Shown here: positions 58,888 to 64,000 of the stretch, one piece after another
Layout: each line of letters starts with the position of its first letter
How positions within the stretch are numbered: the first letter of the stretch is position 1
Origin: CAYIFA01 sp964362625
GTDB taxonomy: Bacteria; Patescibacteriota; Minisyncoccia; 1-14-0-10-42-19
Reading direction: 5' to 3'
Assembly (NCBI GenBank): GCA_964362625.1
Contig: CAYIFA010000001.1
Coordinates: 1 to 64,000, forward strand
DNA: 64,000 nucleotides
Notes under the pieces: model-generated
Told to the model about the DNA's origin: nothing
Databases searched by the model: none
What the model saw: only the letters and a program-made list of their open reading frames with translations
Made by a program: the position numbers and the translations under genes

Positions 58888-59661
58888 TTAAATTGTTTTG
58901 GAAACACCGGTTACTTCTTTGACGATTTTTTCCATGCTGGCGAGCAATGACTCGACGCTCGGATCAATTACTAAATCAGGATCTTTAGGCGGCTCATAAG
59001 GTTTATCCGGAGCAACCTCTCCGCCCTTTACATAAATCCAAAAGGGGTTTACGATATCGTCAATTTTCCTTCGTGAATCTTCAAATGCCGCGATAACCGA
59101 TACTACGACGTTATGCCCCTGATTGGCGAGAACCTTAGCCAGCCGGGCGACGCGAAGATAATTTTCTTCGCGATGCTCTTTGCTGTATCCGAGATCCACA
59201 GAAATCGAAGTCCGCATTTCATCACCGTCTAATACCACTGCGTTCAATCGCTCTTTCAATAAATAAGCAAGCGAGGTTTTGCCCGAACCGGTATTACCGG
59301 TAAGCCAGACTACGCCTTTTTTGACGCCCCTGACCTTTGTCGCCGAAATTTCTTCGGTTTGTTTATCCAAACGCACTTTCCTTATACCCCAGCCGACATC
59401 CCGCCCATAGCACACTTCGGCAATATCCGGAATCGTAATTATTTCTACGTTAGGATTATCGCCATAAATACGTTTTATGCGTCCTATTCGCTCATCCAAG
59501 CGATAAGGATTTTTCTCGCTAAATGCCGTTTCTTTGACTGCGATAACCACGCGTTTCCCTTCGTTAAGAACCGAATCAATCAATTTCTTATGTCCGTCAT
59601 GAAACGGCTGGTATCTGCCGATAAAAAGCGATGGTCCGGTTGGATTCGTTTTATTGGGCAT
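58888..59661 (-). CDS. Nucleotidyltransferase domain fused to an APS-kinase-like domain
   Basis: Residues 1-110 are a HxGH nucleotidyltransferase: GRYQPFHDGHKKLID (His21, His24) and the late motif ISATKVR. Residues 115-257 resemble adenylylsulfate kinase: P-loop WLTGNTGSGKTSLAYLL, LDGDEMRTSISVDLGYSKEH and REENYLRVARLAKVLANQGH. The C-terminal part is shorter than in CysC; the usual RDPKGLY segment is missing. The gene lies 4 nt downstream of a sulfotransferase, so PAPS supply is likely; a kinase/cytidylyltransferase for a sugar is the alternative. The domain pairing may be uncommon. Confidence 0.83.
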   Translation of the reverse strand: MPNKTNPTGPSLFIGRYQPFHDGHKKLIDSVLNEGKRVVIAVKETAFSEKNPYRLDERIGRIKRIYGDNPNVEIITIPDIAEVCYGRDVGWGIRKVRLDKQTEEISATKVRGVKKGVVWLTGNTGSGKTSLAYLLKERLNAVVLDGDEMRTSISVDLGYSKEHREENYLRVARLAKVLANQGHNVVVSVIAAFEDSRRKIDDIVNPFWIYVKGGEVAPDKPYEPPKDPDLVIDPSVESLLASMEKIVKEVTGVSKTI

Positions 59662-59665
59662 ATAT

Positions 59666-60619
59666 TTATTCGAGTGCGCAGTCTTTTAAACTTAAATTAA
59701 AATCGTTCATTCTCTTTTCTACTCTTTCCAGGTCCGTCTGATTAAAAACAGCTTTCCATTTCCCCACTGCGCCGCCGCGGATTTGGGTGTCGCCGGGCCT
59801 GGCACGATCATTGGCTAAGCTCGTTCCTAAATTATGTTCCGCGGCTTTCAAATTGCTTTGGCTGGATAATTCTAGGGCTTGCCGGACTAAATCACGCTCG
59901 CGGTCAGATCTAGACGCAAACCCGAAATGCCGAAGCATAACTGTAAAAATTTTTTCCGGCTCACGAAGCAAATCCTCATATCTGATCATCAGAATGTTGC
60001 CGGGAAACATTTCGCGCATCGCCTTAAAGGTAAAAAACTGCTTTATGAAAGCGTCGAGCCCCGCGGAATAAACATAATCTTTTTCGCTCTCAAAAGGCAG
60101 CTTACTGCCGGCGGCATCTTTTTTATACATAATTTGGGGGTTTTTATAATTTTCCAGACTTTTCATAAAAGACATTGCCGAATCCAACGGGTTGCGATAA
60201 ATATAAACTATTTTTGAATTTCGGTTATAGCAAGGGTCAAAAACTTTTTTACGCCTGCCCTTTTGCATAATCAAATCGCCATTATCATGCACATGCCCCT
60301 CGCCGTAAAATTCCAATTTTTCCCAAGCCGTTCGTAAATCACCATTATAATGCTCTTTAAAGCCCGGGCAAGTGGCATGCGCAATAATAAGTTTATCAAG
60401 ACCCAAAGTATTCTTTATTTCCTTGCCAAATTCCCGATTTTCGGCGTAAAATTCGCGGACAAGTTCGGTGGAATCAAAAACATCTCCTTTCAAAAGTTTA
60501 TGGAGAGCAAAGAAAAAACACCGGCAATACCACGTCCCCGATCTGGTAAGGGTGGCCACTACGCCGACTTTCGGCGGTTTCATCTTAAAAATTATCTCCG
60601 AATATAAACGCTCAATCAT
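59666..60619 (-). CDS. PAPS-dependent sulfotransferase
   Basis: A 317-residue protein with the two co-substrate motifs. The 5'-phosphosulfate loop reads TLTRSGTWYC (about 23-32, TYPKSGT-like). The 3'-phosphate site is IVYIYRNPLDSAMSF (Arg142, Ser147). The C-terminal RGGAVGKWKAVF matches RKGxxGDWK. All three are typical of cytosolic sulfotransferase-type proteins. It probably sulfates a surface sugar or lipid, the first gene of a pair with an APS kinase-like protein. The ATG overlaps the upstream stop as ATGA. Confidence 0.87.
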   Translation of the reverse strand: MIERLYSEIIFKMKPPKVGVVATLTRSGTWYCRCFFFALHKLLKGDVFDSTELVREFYAENREFGKEIKNTLGLDKLIIAHATCPGFKEHYNGDLRTAWEKLEFYGEGHVHDNGDLIMQKGRRKKVFDPCYNRNSKIVYIYRNPLDSAMSFMKSLENYKNPQIMYKKDAAGSKLPFESEKDYVYSAGLDAFIKQFFTFKAMREMFPGNILMIRYEDLLREPEKIFTVMLRHFGFASRSDRERDLVRQALELSSQSNLKAAEHNLGTSLANDRARPGDTQIRGGAVGKWKAVFNQTDLERVEKRMNDFNLSLKDCALE

Positions 60620-61155
60620 TTATATTGACGGGGCATAAAAACAACGCCGTGCGTTTCAAGAACCTTTATGCCGAGTTTTTCACCCTTGGCCCAAGTGAGT
60701 TTCATCAACTTATCAAATTTTTCGGCGTCATGATTTACGTCAGAATATAAATCCTCTTTATCAAACATAATTGCGCCGACTCCAGTCGCGGACACGATAT
60801 TTTCCAAATTCAAAATTCCGCGCTCGGTCTCGATTTTTGGAACAATTTCAATATGATTCGGGAGCATCTTTTTTATTTCATTAATGCTTTCCGGTTCTTC
60901 CACATTTGAAACCGCGAAATATTTGACGTGCGGAAATTGATGGGCGACGGCAATCGTCTCCTCCAAACTAATCTTGGGCTTAGGCGGCTTAGTCCGGCCC
61001 TGCGGATAATCAAGGTAAATATCATGCTTGACTTTATTTAACACTCCGCGGAGCTCATCTAAAGAATCTAACCACGCGACATTAACCCGCGCCACCATAT
61101 GCTTGGGAAACTCTACATCCATTTTATCAAGCAAGTAATGAGATATGATTAACAT
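60616..61155 (-). CDS. HpcH/HpaI aldolase-like protein, short form
   Basis: A 179-residue protein whose C-terminal half has EIVPKIETERGILNLENIVS followed by ATGVGAIMFDKEDLYSD, the metal-Glu and substrate region of the HpcH/HpaI aldolase and citrate-lyase beta superfamily. The usual length is 250-300 residues, so the N-terminal strands of the barrel look missing or reduced. It is first in a three-gene coupled unit with the sulfotransferase and APS-kinase fusion. A leaderless-type promoter precedes it. A C-C bond-making or -breaking role with pyruvate or acetyl-type units is inferred. Confidence 0.7.
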   Translation of the reverse strand: MLIISHYLLDKMDVEFPKHMVARVNVAWLDSLDELRGVLNKVKHDIYLDYPQGRTKPPKPKISLEETIAVAHQFPHVKYFAVSNVEEPESINEIKKMLPNHIEIVPKIETERGILNLENIVSATGVGAIMFDKEDLYSDVNHDAEKFDKLMKLTWAKGEKLGIKVLETHGVVFMPRQYK

Positions 61156-61161
61156 CTAAAT

Positions 61162-61190
61162 ACTATAGACACTGCGCATTCCGGTGTCAA
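61162..61190 (-). promoter_or_regulatory. Promoter of the aldolase-sulfotransferase-APSK operon, leaderless geometry
   Basis: TTGACA, a 17-bp spacer and TATAGT end 6 nt before the ATG. A CCAAGCTGAGCCTGG hairpin is fused to the -35 (61191-61205). Confidence 0.78.
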
Positions 61191-61215
61191 CCAGGCTCAG
61201 CTTGGCCAATAATTA

Positions 61216-61240
61216 AATCCCGAGATATTATCTCGGGATT
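61216..61240 (-). terminator. Terminator after the 114-residue hypothetical gene
   Basis: AATCCCGAGATA/TATCTCGGGATT, nearly perfect, T-rich in both directions. Confidence 0.78.
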
Positions 61241-61248
61241 TTTATTCG

Positions 61249-61593
61249 TTAAAAGTCCTGACCTGCGTAAAACAACTCGGCCAGCACATGCTGACAAACC
61301 TTCTGCGGGTCAAGAACAAAAAACTGCCAGTAGCCGGGGTTGTCCTCATCCGGCTTTACAAATAGATGACACCACCAATTTTCATTCAGCCATTTATTCA
61401 ACTCGTTCTCGTCTACCGGATAATAATTGGCGTAAAGATGTGCGCCATTGGTGTACGGAAAATAAGTTGGATCGTCTCTTACCTCGAGTTCGACATCATC
61501 CGATGCTTCGCTCTCAAGTTTTTGTTTCAGGCCGGAAATAACTGGGTCAAGTTCTCTATCGCGATACGCCGTACGCCGGTCAATCACTTTCAT
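61249..61593 (-). CDS. Hypothetical protein (114 aa)
   Basis: I do not recognise this protein. It starts MKVIDRRTAYRDRELDPVIS and has YFPYTNGAHLYANYYPVDE, then WLNENWWCHLFVKPDEDNPG, rich in aromatic residues. No signal peptide or membrane span. The ATG has GGGGGG upstream and overlaps the epimerase gene by 14 nt, so it is probably translated with it. It may be a partner protein of the operon. Confidence 0.65.
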   Translation of the reverse strand: MKVIDRRTAYRDRELDPVISGLKQKLESEASDDVELEVRDDPTYFPYTNGAHLYANYYPVDENELNKWLNENWWCHLFVKPDEDNPGYWQFFVLDPQKVCQHVLAELFYAGQDF

Positions 61594-62575
61594 GCTGACC
61601 CCCCCAGGTATACTTATACCATTTAATGGTCTGCCCAATCCCTTCTTCTAGGCTAACAAACGGTATCCACCCTAAACGATCATGGGCTTTACCGAAATTC
61701 ATCATCAGAAATATCCCTCCGATTGATGGCTTATTATAATCAAATCGCACTCGGCCAAGCTTTTTTCCGGATAACCGTATCACCATCTTAGTCAGCTCTA
61801 ATGTTGAATACACGATCCCGCTCCCTAAATTGAATACCTCATAAGCCAGACCGTTATCAAAGGTCAGTTCAATGAATCGCATAAGATCGCCAATATATAA
61901 AAAGTCGCGCCGCCCTTGGCCATCTCCCCAAACTTCTATATCTCCGCTCGGCGGAGCATCCATAACCTTCTTGATGGTGGCCCCTAAAACATGTGAACGA
62001 TCCAGATCGAATTTATCGTATGGCCCATAAACATTGGAGTGCCTGATAACGGTAAATCGCGTATGCCCAAGCTTAGAATAGAATTCACAGAGTTTTTCCC
62101 CGTAAATCTTCACCCAAGCGCCGGCAAAATATTTAGGATGAATGCGGTTGTAATCAACATCATCCTCGGTGACCGGCCGACCCAAATCCATTGGATAAAG
62201 CACTGAACAGCTAAGAAAAATAAAGTGCTTGACGCCGTTTTTGTGGGCGGCTTCAAGTATATTGGTATTTAGAATTGTGTTATCAAGCAAAAATCCCGGA
62301 TCATTAACAATATACTTTGCGCCAGCAGACACGGCCGCGGCATGAATCACGATATCCACATCTTCAGTAATTTTTCTAACTTGCTCTTTGTCCATCAGGT
62401 CGCAAGTCCTTACGCTCCACAAATAGGGATTGAGAGTAAGACGACTTCCGTTATAGTCCAAAGGATGACGGCTTACACCAATAACCTCTAAGTCTTCTCT
62501 TTGCCGTAATTTGTCAAATAGGTTCTTGCCGATAAAACCGCTGACTCCTGTTATGAGCACTCTTCTAGTCTTCAT
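61580..62575 (-). CDS. NAD-dependent sugar epimerase-like protein lacking the catalytic Tyr (paralogue)
   Basis: A 331-residue extended SDR: RRVLITGVSGFIGKNLFDKL, LSCSVLYPMDLG, SNVYGPYDKFDLDRSHVL and VWGDGQGRRDFLYIGDLMRF. At the catalytic position it reads GAWVK, so Tyr is absent and Lys kept. It is the most diverged of the four such proteins. It is coupled to an SDR upstream (ATGA overlap) and to a 114-residue unknown downstream. GDP-fucose synthase-like and UDP-glucose epimerase-like features are mixed. Confidence 0.8.
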   Translation of the reverse strand: MKTRRVLITGVSGFIGKNLFDKLRQREDLEVIGVSRHPLDYNGSRLTLNPYLWSVRTCDLMDKEQVRKITEDVDIVIHAAAVSAGAKYIVNDPGFLLDNTILNTNILEAAHKNGVKHFIFLSCSVLYPMDLGRPVTEDDVDYNRIHPKYFAGAWVKIYGEKLCEFYSKLGHTRFTVIRHSNVYGPYDKFDLDRSHVLGATIKKVMDAPPSGDIEVWGDGQGRRDFLYIGDLMRFIELTFDNGLAYEVFNLGSGIVYSTLELTKMVIRLSGKKLGRVRFDYNKPSIGGIFLMMNFGKAHDRLGWIPFVSLEEGIGQTIKWYKYTWGGQHESD

Positions 62576-63381
62576 GCCGCTGACCTCACAGTCCCGCCGT
62601 CAACATTAATGACGGTTCCAGTGATGTGTTTGGCTTTATCCGAGGCGAGAAACGCCACGAGATTCGCGACGTCCTCCGGCTCACCCATACGCTGAAGCGG
62701 CGACTTCCTAAAAGTGGATGCTTTGATTTTTTCAGCGGCCTCTTCTATGGAAATATTGTCGCGATTCGCGCGATCCTTAACATTCTCTTCCCAAAGTCCT
62801 CCTTCTAAAGTATTGGGCCTTATGGCGTTTACCAAGATATTGTATCTGGCAAATTCATTGGCCATAGATTTTGTCAAATTTTCCACCGCGGCTTTGGATA
62901 CGGCGTAATGCGGATTAAATTCCCCGGGCTGTTTCGCCGGAACCGCAGAAAGGTTAACGATGCGGCCGCTTACGGATTTCTTTAGCCATGGCAATGCCTC
63001 GCGCGTAAATCTGACCACGCTCATCAAATTGAAAATCCAGTTGTCCAACCAATCGTCATCCGCAAGATCTTCAAACTTTCCGAAACTCAATGGTCCGCCG
63101 AGGTTGTTTACCAAAACGTCTATCTTGTTTAATTGTCGCCACAGCAACGATCGAAACATACCCTTAATTTCATGCGCCTTCATGGCATCCAAACAAAAAT
63201 AATGGCAATAATTTACCGACACCGATCGGACTTCATGATAAGCTAAGTGGGTTCGTGCTTCATCGCGACCACAAATGACAGTTACCGCGCCTTCCCGCGC
63301 CAATTCCATTGCAATCGCCTTGCCGATGCCGCGGCTCGAACCGGTTACCAGCGCCACTTTCCCCGAGAGCGCTAGATCCAT
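62572..63381 (-). CDS. Short-chain dehydrogenase/reductase (classical SDR)
   Basis: A 269-residue SDR: VALVTGSSRGIGKAIAMELA, DVLVNNLGGPLSFGKFEDLA, NLSAVPAK and the pair HYAVSKAAVENL. ITGTVINVDGGTVRSAA is the usual end. It resembles 3-oxoacyl-ACP reductase and sugar dehydrogenases. The ATG at 63381 has AAAGGAG upstream. A classical SDR with an extended SDR downstream suggests sequential oxidation and epimerisation of one sugar. Confidence 0.86.
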   Translation of the reverse strand: MDLALSGKVALVTGSSRGIGKAIAMELAREGAVTVICGRDEARTHLAYHEVRSVSVNYCHYFCLDAMKAHEIKGMFRSLLWRQLNKIDVLVNNLGGPLSFGKFEDLADDDWLDNWIFNLMSVVRFTREALPWLKKSVSGRIVNLSAVPAKQPGEFNPHYAVSKAAVENLTKSMANEFARYNILVNAIRPNTLEGGLWEENVKDRANRDNISIEEAAEKIKASTFRKSPLQRMGEPEDVANLVAFLASDKAKHITGTVINVDGGTVRSAA

Positions 63382-63406
63382 TTTTATCTCCTTTCTGTCT
63401 TGGGTT

Positions 63407-63931
63407 TTACGGCAAATCCACAAATCCGCGCCAATGCGCAAGCAGTACACACCCCAAAGCGGTCAACTGCTGAAACTCGCCGGAAACGACCTTGTTTTGG
63501 AATTCGCTAGATGATACAACAAAAACCTCCACGCCTCTTTCCGGTTTTCGGCTGGGATCTTTTTCGGCATCTTTGGCACAAACAATGTGCACGCGGCTAT
63601 TAATGCGATCGGCTCCAAAGCGCGCGCTTCCGACATACTCCAAATTATTACAGCAATACCCAGTTTCTTCCAGAAGTTCTCTACGGGCGGCCTCTATCGG
63701 ATTTTCTCCATCATCAACCGATCCGGCCGGCAGTTCCAGCATCCAGCTGTTGCAGGCCGGGCGAAAGTGTTTTATCAAAATAAATTCATTATTCCTAGTG
63801 GTTGCCACCACCACAACGCTATCCGGCATATTCATCCGGTAAATCGGCTGGCCTTTGAGCGCCGGCAAGTCAAATTCTTCGCTTTCAATGCTAAACCACG
63901 GCGTCCGGAAAACCGTTTTCTTTTCGGGCAT
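63407..63931 (-). CDS. NUDIX hydrolase (ADP-ribose pyrophosphatase type)
   Basis: A 174-residue protein with a canonical NUDIX box, GSVDDGENPIEAARRELLEE followed by TGY, after VVATTRNNEFILIKHFRPAC and WMLELPAG. The length and the position of the box match ADP-ribose/sugar-nucleotide pyrophosphatases. The ATG follows AGGAG; a TTG-initiated extension at the window end is not favoured. A -10-like TATACT lies about 50 bp upstream (63981-63986). It is 25 nt from the SDR gene. Confidence 0.9.
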   Translation of the reverse strand: MPEKKTVFRTPWFSIESEEFDLPALKGQPIYRMNMPDSVVVVATTRNNEFILIKHFRPACNSWMLELPAGSVDDGENPIEAARRELLEETGYCCNNLEYVGSARFGADRINSRVHIVCAKDAEKDPSRKPERGVEVFVVSSSEFQNKVVSGEFQQLTALGCVLLAHWRGFVDLP

Positions 63932-64000
63932 TTCCAATCTCCTATTTATAGGGTTTTCAAGCAACTAATTTATCTCCACGAGTATAACACCAAAATAAAA

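Noticed and set aside
1..64000. Alternative genetic code (UGA as Gly or Trp)
   Set aside because: Many genes end with TGA in coupled ATGA overlaps and no in-frame TGA interrupts conserved domains.
1..64000. CRISPR array, prophage or transposase genes
   Set aside because: No regularly spaced repeats, integrase, transposase or phage structural proteins were seen on either strand.

Overview
The window looks like a scaffold from a Patescibacteria (CPR) genome, most likely a Parcubacteria-type lineage. This is inferred from a NusB-NUDIX fusion, an SMC of about 738 residues with no recognisable hinge, a short zinc-binding L32, many mRNAs that appear leaderless, and metagenome-style iterated intergenic repeats. 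TGA is used as an ordinary stop, so the code is standard. A run of 100 Ns (1595-1694) marks one assembly gap. No tRNA, rRNA, CRISPR array or insertion sequence was seen.

Region 1 (1-6,900) is housekeeping: trmD (cut by the window edge), khpA, rpsP (divergent), smc, rnc, nusB-nudix, rpmF, rnhB and one small unknown gene.

Region 2 (6,950-21,630) is a nonulosonic (sialic-acid-like) sugar locus. It has three NeuB-family synthases (one fused to a cupin), two CMP-sugar synthetases, a hydrolysing UDP-GlcNAc 2-epimerase, a ROK sugar kinase, a HAD phosphatase, a Gfo/Idh/MocA oxidoreductase, an SDR, a full-length transketolase and a short UDP-sugar dehydrogenase. uvrA follows.

Region 3 (24,650-44,670) holds surface-polysaccharide genes: GT-B and GT-A type transferases, RmlB-like and other SDR epimerases, RmlC-like cupins, an AsnB amidotransferase, a PhyH-type oxygenase with an FkbM methyltransferase on the opposite strand, a B12/radical-SAM enzyme, a methyltransferase, and a ThDP enzyme split into E1-alpha and E1-beta.

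Region 4 (44,860-46,800) is a small break of unrelated genes bounded by a 99-bp direct repeat, a fragment of the neighbouring dehydratase gene.

Region 5 (46,816-64,000) resumes sugar chemistry: a GMD-like dehydratase, an HddA-like GHMP kinase, a HemN-like radical SAM protein, a second PhyH oxygenase, a second B12/radical-SAM protein, a fused E1 alpha-beta ThDP enzyme, a nucleotidyltransferase/APS-kinase fusion beside a sulfotransferase (possible glycan sulfation), further epimerases and NUDIX proteins.

Regulatory signals are unusually readable. Many genes have a TTGACA-like -35, a 16-18 bp spacer and a TATAAT-like -10 that often ends exactly 6 nt before the ATG (leaderless). Terminator hairpins are often packed against, or overlap, the -35 of the next gene. 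Taken together the window is a roughly 57-kb envelope-glycan island attached to a housekeeping block, with chemistry (ThDP carboligation, radical SAM, 2-oxoglutarate oxygenases, sulfation) richer than the ordinary nucleotide-sugar pathways. All functions are inferred from sequence motifs read by eye; no database search was possible.
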